A stretch of 64,000 nt of DNA from Salvator merianae (taxonomy: Eukaryota > Chordata > Lepidosauria > Squamata > Teiidae), in the NCBI GenBank assembly GCA_003586115.2, contig QVOM02000023.1, forward strand, positions 309,283-373,282. Direction: 5' to 3'. The number at the start of each line of letters is the position of its first letter. Position 1 is the first letter of the stretch. The translations under genes were made by a program, and so were the position numbers. Shown here in pieces: positions 51,201-56,260 of this stretch. Below the pieces are notes generated by a model. The model was not told the DNA's origin and made no database searches. It saw only the letters and a list, made by a program, of their open reading frames with translations.

Positions 51201-51545
51201 AGAAAGGGGCTCTTTCGGCATCCCCTTGAGAAACGTAGCACCGACAGCAAAAGCTCCTTCGAAATTCGCTGTTTGGCTTCATCTGTGCTCTCTGCTTGCT
51301 CTGTGGTGAGGTGAAGGATAACCACTTTTACGTGGCTCTCTCTCTTGCTCTTGTAGGTCAACCTGGACTGCTACACGAGGGAACACACCAAAGAGAATTT
51401 GCAGAATGTTGCCCGGGACTCCTTTGACCTGGCCCAGAGGCGAATATACGGCCTGATGGAGAAAGATCCGTATCCCCGCTTTCTGCGCTCGCAGCTCTAT
51501 TTGGACCTTATTCGTCAGAAAAAAAACAGCCTGCCAGGTCTGTAG
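2708..51545 (+). CDS. RGS3: RGS3 long isoform (C2-PDZ-RGS), 22 coding exons seen, 5' end outside window
   Basis: Regulator of G-protein signalling 3, a GTPase-activating protein of the R4 family for Gi and Gq alpha subunits. Joined exons: 2708-2758, 3854-3912, 4878-4972, 5678-5746, 8028-8088, 10965-11055, 11914-11981, 18910-18991, 19282-19387, 20923-21274, 22005-22044, 23667-23854, 24072-24155, 25057-25168, 25670-25713, 28722-28850, 38925-39542, 46496-46584, 49453-49563, 49808-49869, 50502-50668, 51357-51545. All have AG acceptors and GT donors and the phases match throughout, giving 955 codons and a stop. Visible residues: C2 about 1-142, PDZ about 166-236, PH-like about 422-544, acidic region 545-750, RGS about 836-950. 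Each exon aligns to mammalian RGS3 as I remember it. Mammalian PDZ-RGS3 binds ephrin-B tails through its PDZ domain and dampens chemokine-receptor signalling. The protein appears about 100 residues shorter than the matching human part, mainly because the Pro-rich repeat stretch is missing. The first base of residue 1 and the start codon lie upstream of the exons found. Confidence 0.96.
2908..2928. repeat. (GT)n microsatellite
   Basis: About ten GT units interrupted by a C at the 3' end, intronic. Confidence 0.95.
3854..3912 (+). CDS. RGS3: RGS3 exon, C2 loop 1
   Basis: Acceptor cacaacag, donor gtaggt, phase 1 in and 0 out. It encodes [20 protein letters not shown], equivalent to HIIEGKGLI...CDPYVK in human RGS3. 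Only one of the usual acidic Ca2+ ligands of C2 loop 1 is present, as in the mammalian protein. Confidence 0.92.
4878..4972 (+). CDS. RGS3: RGS3 exon, C2 central strands
   Basis: Acceptor aacaaag, donor gtgagt, phase 0 in and 2 out. It carries the QKTK...P.FHEHF block typical of C2 domains (human QKTQTVPD...FHEHFFF). Confidence 0.93.
5678..5746 (+). CDS. RGS3: RGS3 exon, C2 strand [13 protein letters not shown]
   Basis: Acceptor aattccag, donor gtaagg, phase 2 in and out. It encodes [20 protein letters not shown], matching [17 protein letters not shown] in mammals. Loop 3 has no Asp, so Ca2+ binding by this C2 is unlikely. The length is a multiple of three, so the exon could be skipped without a frameshift. 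Confidence 0.94.
6345..6425. repeat. Retroelement 3' tail remnant
   Basis: The text ttatttacagcatttgtatcctgcccttcacc...ctcaggacaggtcac follows the pattern of tail sequences shared by squamate SINE/LINE2 copies. Similar short tails occur near 12455-12510, 13683-13765 and 33340-33400. Confidence 0.45.
8028..8088 (+). CDS. RGS3: RGS3 exon, C2 [10 protein letters not shown]
   Basis: Acceptor ttccccag, donor gtacag, phase 2 in and 0 out. It encodes [20 protein letters not shown], nearly identical to mammalian RGS3. Confidence 0.96.
9430..9575 (+). mobile_element. L2-like LINE 3' end
   Basis: A T-rich stretch is followed by gtaagcagcccaaagtgttg, a G-rich block and ataaacaaatgattgataaa. This is the usual 3' end of squamate L2 copies (gtaagccgccc...ggcgg.ataaataa). 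Confidence 0.5.
10965..11055 (+). CDS. RGS3: RGS3 exon, end of C2 domain
   Basis: Acceptor aactccag, donor gtgggt, phase 0 in and 1 out. It encodes [20 protein letters not shown] followed by a basic tail. It matches EISGWYYLLGEHLGRTKHLK of human RGS3 and closes the C2 fold. Confidence 0.96.
11914..11981 (+). CDS. RGS3: RGS3 exon, C2-PDZ linker
   Basis: Acceptor ttttgcag, donor gtagga, phase 1 in and 0 out. It encodes a charged linker ([14 protein letters not shown]) before the PDZ domain. Sequence conservation is weaker than in neighbouring exons, but phase and position fit the human linker. Confidence 0.82.
11982..18909. other. 6.9-kb RGS3 intron
   Basis: No exon-like conserved stretch was found. 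It contains retroelement tails (12450, 13683) and an AT- and CA-rich block at about 16540-17900 that looks like old dispersed repeat. On its minus strand lies a 158-codon open frame (17356-17832), hydrophobic and Cys-rich, with no family motif that I recognise. The sequence from 18100 to 18600 is moderately GC-rich. Confidence 0.5.
12450..12580 (-). mobile_element. Antisense retroelement tail
   Basis: The + strand text cattccacaatgtgctcaag, then gcagtttataagcgacaac and an A/ACA-rich run match the reverse complement of L2/SINE 3' tails. The copy is short and eroded. Confidence 0.4.
18910..18991 (+). CDS. RGS3: RGS3 exon, PDZ domain first half
   Basis: Acceptor gttttcag, donor gtaagg, phase 0 in and 1 out. 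It encodes [20 protein letters not shown] and on to AVDS. GFGF is the PDZ carboxylate-binding loop. It is almost identical to human RGS3. Confidence 0.97.
19282..19387 (+). CDS. RGS3: RGS3 exon, PDZ domain second half
   Basis: Acceptor gctttcag, donor gtaaca, phase 1 in and 2 out. It encodes [19 protein letters not shown], then [16 protein letters not shown], the PDZ helix and strands. Confidence 0.97.
20330..20500 (+). mobile_element. L2-like LINE, ORF2 C-terminus and 3' end
   Basis: Translation includes [12 protein letters not shown], equivalent to the F..ALKT.LF..AF motif that ends L2 ORF2. A short T-rich tail with taaaccacct follows. It is 5'-truncated and intronic. Confidence 0.55.
20923..21274 (+). 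CDS. RGS3: RGS3 exon, PDZ end and linker
   Basis: Acceptor tctttcag, donor gtaagg, phase 2 in and 0 out; 117 full codons. It opens with the last PDZ strand ([15 protein letters not shown]). Conserved blocks follow: [31 protein letters not shown] and [13 protein letters not shown], as in mammalian RGS3. The linker between them is basic and Pro-rich. Confidence 0.96.
22005..22044 (+). CDS. RGS3: RGS3 micro-exon
   Basis: Acceptor tcttccag, donor gtaagc, phase 0 in and 1 out; 40 nt encoding [13 protein letters not shown] (human LLRPVYQEDTIPE). The flanking phases require it. Confidence 0.88.
23667..23854 (+). CDS. RGS3: RGS3 exon, [16 protein letters not shown] block
   Basis: Acceptor tcttcccag, donor gtaagt, phase 1 in and 0 out. 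It encodes [12 protein letters not shown], a Ser/Gln stretch, then [20 protein letters not shown]. All of these are close to mammalian RGS3. Confidence 0.96.
24072..24155 (+). CDS. RGS3: RGS3 exon, start of PH-like segment
   Basis: Acceptor ccctttag, donor gtaaga, phase 0 on both sides. It encodes [20 protein letters not shown] and ETRNKPTK, the first strands of a PH-like fold. Confidence 0.95.
25057..25168 (+). CDS. RGS3: RGS3 exon, PH-like strands
   Basis: Acceptor tttgccag, donor gtgagt, phase 0 in and 1 out. It encodes [20 protein letters not shown], then [14 protein letters not shown]. The pattern of a downloaded lipid-binding PH domain strand set (VTLF..DLLLFTK) is clear; that the whole segment folds as PH is inferred. 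Confidence 0.96.
25670..25713 (+). CDS. RGS3: RGS3 exon, [11 protein letters not shown]
   Basis: Acceptor ccttgcag, donor gtgagg, phase 1 in and 0 out; 44 nt. It matches EDLKFCVLYLAE of human RGS3. Confidence 0.93.
27207..27266. repeat. (CTTT)n microsatellite
   Basis: About 15 uninterrupted CTTT units. It abuts retroelement-tail sequence (atactgcttttcattaaaaa...gtgttttacaag), so it is probably the grown (AAAG) tail of a minus-strand copy. Confidence 0.95.
27267..27345 (-). mobile_element. Antisense SINE/LINE2 3' end
   Basis: The + strand text reads tactgcttttcattaaaaaa, then ttcaacgtgttttacaag and an A-rich run. This is the reverse complement of a typical L2-mobilised 3' end. Confidence 0.45.
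27905..27961 (+). mobile_element. CR1 3' end
   Basis: It contains gggttggactcgatgaccct, ggaggtcccttccaactc and tatgattctatga. These are the diagnostic CR1 3' terminus and its ATTCTATG-type tail. Confidence 0.85.
28722..28850 (+). CDS. RGS3: RGS3 exon, end of PH-like segment
   Basis: Acceptor tgtgctag, donor gtaacg, phase 0 on both sides. It encodes [20 protein letters not shown] and [11 protein letters not shown]. It ends with the C-terminal helix bearing the Trp expected of a PH-like domain, then a short Pro/Thr tail. Confidence 0.95.
30509..30604 (+). other. RGS3: Candidate alternative terminal exon of RGS3 (RGS-less form)
   Basis: A good acceptor (ttttttgctctcag) precedes an open stretch in phase 0, which is the phase at the end of exon 28722-28850. 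It encodes [20 protein letters not shown], then 11 more residues and TGA at 30602-30604. The sequence after it looks UTR-like, with a T-rich block (ttttgtacatatttaatagc) near 30870. No canonical AATAAA was found and I do not recognise a mammalian equivalent, so this is a hypothesis. Confidence 0.35.
32494..32725 (+). mobile_element. tRNA-derived SINE, Sauria type
   Basis: It begins gagccagtttggccttgtgg with a pol III A box, then a B box (ggttcgagtct) near 32550. The body contains gggtgaccctgggctcgtca and ccccacctgcctcacagggt and continues tgtctgttgtgggg. It ends with the tail ccgcgttgagtcccttcggg. This arrangement is widespread in squamate genomes. It is complete from head to tail but diverged; no clear target-site duplication was found. 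Confidence 0.8.
33600..34600 (-). mobile_element. LINE ORF1 remnant with SGNH-hydrolase-like domain
   Basis: On the minus strand, [17 protein letters not shown] and [14 protein letters not shown] are followed, after a frameshift, by F.RNWDHF and [13 protein letters not shown]. These correspond to SGNH/GDSL block III (usually GTND) and block V (D..H) of the esterase-like ORF1 found in some CR1-clade LINEs. Upstream sequence to about 34590 reads in several broken frames, with basic C-terminal-like stretches. Stops and frameshifts show it is dead. The family assignment is from memory of similar sauropsid ORFs. Confidence 0.6.
38925..39542 (+). CDS. RGS3: RGS3 large acidic/Ser-rich exon
   Basis: Acceptor cttgccag, donor gtaggc, phase 0 on both sides, 206 codons. 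It starts at a Met codon, as does the human equivalent. A helical stretch ([18 protein letters not shown]) is followed by a Glu/Asp run at 39208-39258 coded by imperfect GAG/GAT repeats. The conserved blocks [14 protein letters not shown] and [10 protein letters not shown] follow. RTHSEG resembles a 14-3-3 site; a 14-3-3-binding serine is known in RGS3, but equating the two is my inference. The Pro/Ser/Gln repeats that fill this exon in human RGS3 are absent here. Confidence 0.94.
40780..41600 (-). mobile_element. L2-like LINE, RT C-terminal region
   Basis: Minus-strand translation at 40957-41205 reads [20 protein letters not shown], then [19 protein letters not shown]. This matches the L2 ORF2 pattern DYCN...L..LQ.VQNAAARL...L.WLPV..R..FK.L. 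Flanking sequence to 41600 continues the antisense similarity (ctgaattcattttcaatgta). The copy is broken by stops and intronic. Confidence 0.7.
42195..42345 (+). mobile_element. 5S rRNA-derived SINE / pseudogene copy
   Basis: Sequence from about 42203 follows 5S rRNA: accacc, ggctgatc, gctaagcaggcc (A-box region) and cttggatgggagaccacc (C box), ending ccagggctg. It then runs into aaagaatggcaagctcctcc, similar to the gcaatggcaaaccacc part of a SINE tail. This suggests a SINE with a 5S head rather than a functional 5S gene. Several substitutions show it is old. Confidence 0.75.
46230..46400 (-). mobile_element. L2-like LINE, ORF2 C-terminus
   Basis: Minus-strand translation [20 protein letters not shown], then VRQ, carries the L2 ORF2 end motif (FSVAAP.LWN.LP..VR). 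The AT-rich sequence at 46080-46230 is probably its 3' UTR. It lies within 100 bp of RGS3 exon 46496. Confidence 0.65.
46496..46584 (+). CDS. RGS3: RGS3 long-isoform exon joining acidic region to RGS module
   Basis: Acceptor ctccag and strong donor gtaagt; phase 0 in and 2 out, exactly as needed between 39542 and 49453. It ends in QKMSKNL (Leu completed downstream), matching KSKNL before AKD in human RGS3. Otherwise it is diverged: QQQQ near the start and an acidic/Cys stretch. In-frame CAG repeats directly after the acceptor offer alternative AG sites. The call rests on phase, splice sites and the conserved end. Confidence 0.78.
46750..47940 (-). mobile_element. CR1-like LINE, broken RT and 3' UTR
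   Basis: Read on the minus strand from 47940: [10 protein letters not shown], then [44 protein letters not shown], and after a deletion [13 protein letters not shown] and [11 protein letters not shown]. The segment that would hold the first catalytic Asp motif (DF.KAFD) is deleted, as is a block after KKANSVLG. The 3' UTR at 46750-46900 contains the widespread taagaacataagaggagctc motif (as on the + strand). It is a dead copy of the same family as the one at 63445. Confidence 0.8.
48000..48340 (-). mobile_element. L2-like LINE 3' portion
   Basis: Minus-strand translation around 48180-48330 gives [20 protein letters not shown], then KVKPHLFS, the C-terminal end of L2 ORF2. The AT-rich 48000-48170 is its 3' UTR. 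The CR1-like copy lies directly beside it. Confidence 0.6.
48395..48480 (+). mobile_element. CR1-like 3' terminus, solo
   Basis: Contains ggctgctgtgcgagacagga, then tgctggactagatgggctgt and tcttttattcttatagg. This is the reverse complement of the 3' UTR motif at 46750-46830, so it is the same family in the opposite orientation. Confidence 0.7.
49250..49359 (+). CDS. RGS3: RGS3 short-isoform first coding exon
   Basis: ATG at 49250; the exon ends GGGA before gtaagg, phase 2. It encodes 36 residues plus a split Glu codon, beginning MLPIGLERR and ending LQRRHTLRE. The GC-rich composition contrasts with the other exons. The basic LQRRHT segment is shared with the human short isoform. Confidence 0.85.
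49250..51545 (+). CDS. RGS3: RGS3 short isoform from internal promoter (RGS domain only)
   Basis: Joined 49250-49359, 49453-49563, 49808-49869, 50502-50668 and 51357-51545 give 212 codons plus stop in one frame. The ATG at 49250 (context gccATGc) opens a GC-rich first exon. It begins ML and ends in [11 protein letters not shown], close to the LQRRHTMKE end of the human short RGS3 N-terminus. Exon 49250-49359 ends in phase 2 at a gtaagg donor and joins the same exon at 49453 that the long isoform uses (RE|AKD instead of NL|AKD). The product would be a small R4-type RGS protein with a basic N-terminal segment and no C2 or PDZ domain. It lies in a CpG island, which supports independent transcription. 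No transcript data were available; the start is chosen by similarity and Kozak context. Confidence 0.85.
49453..49563 (+). CDS. RGS3: RGS3 shared exon AKD...LFRRR
   Basis: Acceptor ccccgcag, donor gtaagg, phase 2 in and out. It encodes [19 protein letters not shown], then a Leu/Pro stretch and [10 protein letters not shown] (human AKDMKNKLGIFRRRNESPG). Very GC-rich because it lies in the CpG island. It is common to the long and short isoforms. Confidence 0.93.
49808..49869 (+). CDS. RGS3: RGS3 exon, start of RGS domain
   Basis: Acceptor ctccttag, donor gtaagg, phase 2 in and 1 out. It encodes [20 protein letters not shown], the first RGS helices (human TSEEALKWGESLEKLLVHK). Confidence 0.97.
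50502..50668 (+). CDS. RGS3: RGS3 exon, RGS domain core
   Basis: Acceptor ctcctag, donor gtgagt, phase 1 in and 0 out. It encodes [20 protein letters not shown], then CEDFKKAKS...[12 protein letters not shown]. The EEN motif carries the Glu-Asn pair that contacts the G-alpha switch regions. Confidence 0.98.
51357..51545 (+). CDS. RGS3: RGS3 terminal coding exon
   Basis: Acceptor cttgtag; stop TAG at 51543-51545. It encodes [33 protein letters not shown] and [17 protein letters not shown], ending SLPGL. Contact residues Asn (VNL), Leu and Asp (LMEKD) and Arg (PRF) are kept. The position after Asp is Pro (codon 51468-51470), where human RGS3 and RGS4 have Ser. Confidence 0.98.
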   Translation, partial: VNLDCYTREHTKENLQNVARDSFDLAQRRIYGLMEKDPYPRFLRSQLYLDLIRQKKNSLPGL

Positions 51546-53095
51546 GGGGTGCAGGGACCCTGTTTCAGGGTGACCGATGGTTCACATGCAACTGGCTGCC
51601 TGGACCTGAAGCCACTGCTTTCCTGCCATGGTGTCTCAGTCAGAGAATGAAGCCCTCTGGCCCCATCCCACCCAGAGACCTGCTTTTTGTCTCTGGTACG
51701 GCAGTGTCCTAGCGACCGGGAGCACTGTGGCATTCCTTCCTGTTCCCCCCCGCTCCCTGCACAGAGATAGTCCTGGCCTTGGCAGTCTGGAGCATGCATG
51801 CTAGGGAGTGGGGGTTAGACCCTGCAGCTCTGTTCGTTTGAGAGACTTTGCACTGGCAAGCCACCCTTGTGGAGCTTCGAGGTCGCTGCTCTGAACAAAG
51901 AACGGCTTTCGTGAATGCTCACACAGTCGTACCACAGTGCTCTGCTTGCCTGAGTGTCCTCTGTTTATTTATTGAAATCTCCTTGAGAGACATTCAGTGG
52001 GTTTGTGTTGATGATAACTCCTCAATGCCCTGCAAGGGTGTTTTTTTTTATTAATTAAGTGCAATATTCTTATCACCTTCATCTTTGTCACCAGTGTTTT
52101 CCACCTCATTCCTGGAACTTTCCTGAGGAGTAAATGTGGATCCATGCTGAGTGTATTAACATCTCTTTTCCTCTTAACGTTCACTTAGCCCATGTTCTGT
52201 CTCAGCCACGGGCGGCTGAGAGGTTTCTCAAACTGTATCGGTCGTGTCTTTCTGCCGCAGTCTGCCCCCCTTGGATGTGCCTTCTGCGCTGCGTGTGTCT
52301 GCGTGTGCCTGAGTCTGGGCCTGTTGCTGCCTGTTTATCCTTCCAAGAGCGTTGTGGGTGCCTTGGGAGCCTGGGCCTGGGCTTCCAGTCCAGCCCAACC
52401 CCTGCTGCCAGCGCCTTTCCCCCTGGGAGGCTTGTTTGGGATGCGTCAACAGACAGTAGGTGTCCTTAGCCATGTTTTTCCTTCCTATTCTCTTTTCTGT
52501 TTAATTCTCAAGAACCACTTCTTTAACTGTCTAAGCAAGAGGGGTGGGGGCTTCTTGGAGAACTACACTAATCCTCCATTATCCATTCTCTGGCTGTCTG
52601 GATTTTCACTTTTAAGGTCTCTGACTATTGTTATCGCATTTTATTATGCAAACCTTAGTCTTCAGATGTGAGGCTCACAGTCTGAAAAAGGAATTCCCTT
52701 CCCCTTTTCCTGGATCGCACACTGTACACCATGTTGTAACTGAACATTTTGGTTTGGGTCATGAAAATGTGGGAAGCATTTGGTTCAGTCTGTAGGAGTG
52801 TCAACCTTAATTCAATCTTTAATTTTTATTTTATTTTAGAAAGTATGCTTTTCGATAGTATGTTTTTTTATTGTGTTACACAACTTTTTCCTTAGGGTCT
52901 TAAGCATTATGGGTGATATTTGGGTGAACTTGGTGTGATGTTGGAATGAATTAAAATTTCCCATTTAAATTGATGGAAAACTGTTTTCATTATCTGGATT
53001 TTTGCTGTAAAGTCCATTTTTAGAAACTAATCAGTTACCAGTATGGGAAGATTAAAGTACTACAAGGCCTAGAGCCTTGTAGGGGTTTGGGGCTC
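51546..53095 (+). other. RGS3: Probable RGS3 3' UTR
   Basis: Sequence after the stop is without further exon signals. An ATTAAA hexamer at 53051-53056 is followed by GT-rich sequence (gccttgtaggggtttgggg), a plausible poly(A) site; another ATTAAA lies at 52950-52955. The end point is uncertain without transcript data. Confidence 0.4.
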
Positions 53096-53099
53096 TTTC

Positions 53100-55289
53100 C
53101 TCAGGGGTGAAAGCCAAAGGCTGTTCCCCTGGCTGGTGTGGAGCCCCAGGGACCCTCTGGAGGTCTGGGGACCCTGTTAGGCCCAGAGAGAGGTTGTGCA
53201 GTGCAGAAGAGCCTCCTGCTGTACAAAGACTGGAGGGGGCAAGAGGGACCCATCCCTGGCCTGGTGGGCTCTTCCTGAGGTCAGCCACAGACACACCAGG
53301 TGCTGCCATTTTCTCTTAATTGTCTCAGCCTCTAACGAGGCAGCTGCTCTTCTCCTGCTGACAGTGCTGGCCTGGGAGCCAGAGCCTTTGGTCCTCCTCA
53401 GGTAAGGCCATACCTGTGATGCGGGAGATGAAGGGATGTCATGGGGCCCAGCAGAGACAGAAGGGGCTCTCAAAGAAAGCAGTGGCAGACACCCAAGGGC
53501 CATGAGAGTTCCCAGGTGGGTGCTGGAAACAGGTCCCTTCTCCTCCTGGCAGAGCAGGATGCTGTGGGCTGCCCAGGGAACTCCACAGTCCTGTAGGACA
53601 TGGAAGCCTTGCTCTGGGCTGCGCCTCGCAAATGGCTGCTATAGAAGGAGCAGAAGGGGCTGAAAAAGGAGCTGATTGTTCCTCTGGGAAGGTGCTCAGA
53701 CAGGGCTTGGTGTAGAGGCCGAAGAGTGGGCGGAGAGCGCCATTTGTTTGTCTGCGCCTTCCTGTCAGGGAAGGGAGTTCTTCCCCTTCAGCAGGAACTG
53801 TGTCGCAGAATTAGGTCAGTCCCAATAAGTGCGTCTGCCGGAATCTACTGCCACACGGTCGCCAACTTAGACGACTCACTGTTGCTCTTGGCCCAGGCAG
53901 CTCTGGCAGTTCGGCTAAGGAGGGGATGCTGCCTTCAGGCCCCCAGGCTGGTGCGTTTACTGAGGGGAGGGTGCGTGGGGAGGCTGCTTCTGGCCCTGAG
54001 TTCCCTACAGCTGCTTCCGGCCCAGCTGTGGGGCTGAATTTCCGGGGCTGAGGCGTGCTGCCAGTTGGCGTTCTCTGAACTGGGTTTTCTGCCTGCAGGC
54101 ATTAGACCACCTAAGTTGCATCTTCAGAGGTTGGGGGCAGCAAAATGTCTGCAAAAGGAAAACTCAGTTCAGAGAACTCTTGACAACTCAGGAAGGGGTT
54201 TTCCTTTGTAAGATTGTTTTGAAAGGATCGTGGAGGGAGAAAGTCAGCAAGACCTGTTTCTGCAAAGAAATGCCGTGCCTTTTGAGGATTGCCATGAATT
54301 CTACCGACGCAACTGCGTGGCTGTGTTTCCGTTGGGCTGGTTTATATGCTGCCCTTAAACCTAAAAGACCCTTGTAGCCACTGCCCGGCTGAGGCTTCCC
54401 ATCCAGAAAGACACAGCACGTGCGGAAAAAAGGGCCTGGGAGGGGCTGGGGGACTCGCCTGTGTTGCTGCTCTGCCCGCGTGTCCTGCTCCCTCCCCCAG
54501 GCGGCCACGTTTGCCCGGCGTGGCAGAGGAATTGGCCTGGCTGAAGCTCTGCCTCGCGCACCCGGGTGGTGCTTGGTGTCCTCAGGTCCCAGGCCTGAAG
54601 CAGTGAGGCATGTTTTGGAGGAGAAGGGCAGGAGACCTCTGAGCTGGAAACAGCATTTGTTGACGTGGCTCTTGGGGAGCTGTGTGCACAAACAGTGTTT
54701 TGTTTCTGGGCGATTTTCAAGAGAGAGACGTTGGGAGAGTTGGAGGTATTTTGCGGGCACTCTGCAGAGAGCCTGCATTAGGAAACTGTTTCCCTCCAGG
54801 AACCCTGGGAGTGCTAGTTTGGACCTTCCATGCCTGCTGCTGCTTTCTGGGATACTTTGGACACGATTGTCTATTTTCAATCTGGTCTAGAGCAACAAGA
54901 ACAAGGAGAATAAATAGCAATTCTGTAACCACAAAAAGCAGCACCCTTTGGGAACTAGCCACACTCTTCCAAGAAACCTAACTCCCCAGTCAGGATTAAA
55001 ACTCTGGTGGACGTGTGTCTGCTGATGGAGGGCACGACAGGAGGCATGCCTCACTGACCTGGTCCACTTGAATCTGCCTGGCACTTGCCAGTCTCAGATC
55101 CTTCTCAAGTTTTGGGAGTCATTGGAAGCATTTACTTAAAATATGCACAGCTCCAAGTGGCACCTTCTTTTGCAACTGACGAATGGAAATTGTGTCAAAT
55201 TGTAGCGGGCGGGCTAAGGACTTTCTCCAGATCCTTTGGCGTCCTGGCAGTACGGCATGCCGTTTGCGTTTTCCCTTCAGCCTTGCTGG
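53100..55289. other. Intergenic interval after RGS3
   Basis: No exon, RNA gene or clear repeat was recognised. Open frames at 54188-54890 on both strands have no family motif. An AATAAA occurs at 54909-54914 without a convincing GT-rich follower. Confidence 0.4.
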
Positions 55290-56260
55290 CCGCTGTCCTC
55301 CCGGCAGCCGCGGCGCGGCGCCCTCTTGTCCACTAGCGCCCCCCTGCGGCTGGACGTGGCGGGAATAAGGCCCAAATATCCATGCGCGCTGCTTCGCCAG
55401 TCGCTACTTGCGGAGTAGGGGAAGCGCACTGTTGCTCCGCCCCCGGCCGTTCAGTCCTGGTTGGCCCCTGGGGAGGGCGTGCGCGGGGGCGGGGGGCGAA
55501 AAAGCCGCGGTGGTGGCGGTGCCCAGCGCGGTCGGGGGCATCCTCTCGCTTTTATTACTCCGTCCGCGCCGGCAGGATGGCTCCCCTGGGGGCGTCCCCA
55601 ACACTCCGCTCCCGAAGAAGACCCTCGGGTGGTGGCGCCAGAGAAGGGGGGCAGCAGCGGCTGCGCTTTGCAACGAGCAGCCCGTCAGGGCGCGCCGGGG
55701 GTTTCGAGGGCTTCTCTTTCGTCTCTCCTGGGGAAGCCGCTGCCGTCTGAGGCGGCGGAACAAGCTTTCGGCCCTGGCCGGCCAGATCCGCAGCCTTTGC
55801 CGGCGCCCCTTGTACCCGCCTCCGCCTGGCGTCTCCCGATGCGTTCCGGACGGGGCGGGGACGGACGGGGCTGGAGACCCATTTGCCGAGAGGGGACGAA
55901 GCCCCACCTGGGGCCGGCGGCGGCCGCGGCCCCGGCTTCGTTTCCGTCCCGCAGCTTCCTCTGCCCTGGAGCTGGGGAGGACAGCTTCGCTCCCTTTGGT
56001 GGTTCGTGGTTTGGGAGGGTAAGAAATCCCTGCAAGGGAGAACTGGACGCTAAAGGAAGGGACTGGGAGGTCCGTCCACTGGAGCAGGAATTGAGGAAGG
56101 AGGCGCCGCGCCGGGGGTGGGGGGACAGGCGAAGGAAGCTCCGGTAGGCGAGGAAGCTGGGGGGTCTTTCAGACGCTCGAGCTGCCCTGCCACCGGGGGG
56201 AGGGATTGGCCTTCTGGCGTCTGAGGGGGCCGCAGCACCCGTCGTTGCCTTGCGGTTGTA
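55290..56260. promoter_or_regulatory. Second CpG island, possible promoter of next gene
   Basis: Nearly 1 kb of very GC- and CpG-rich sequence with GC boxes on both strands (ccgcccc near 55438, ggggcgggg near 55486, ggggcgggg near 55853). A strong + strand donor (gagg|gtaaga) sits at 56018/56019, so a + strand first exon ending there is plausible. Long open frames on both strands here are expected from GC content and show no family motif. Mammalian RGS3 is followed by ZNF618 on the same strand, so this could be its promoter; this is inference. Confidence 0.5.

Noticed and set aside
54188..54880. 230-codon minus-strand frame after RGS3
   Set aside because: No family motif; overlapping open frames on the other strand; no promoter or splice support.
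55461..56147. 228-codon + strand frame and 253-codon minus frame in the second CpG island
   Set aside because: Arg/Gly/Pro/Ala-rich on both strands, as GC-rich DNA gives by chance. No domain motif was seen, and a splice donor falls inside.
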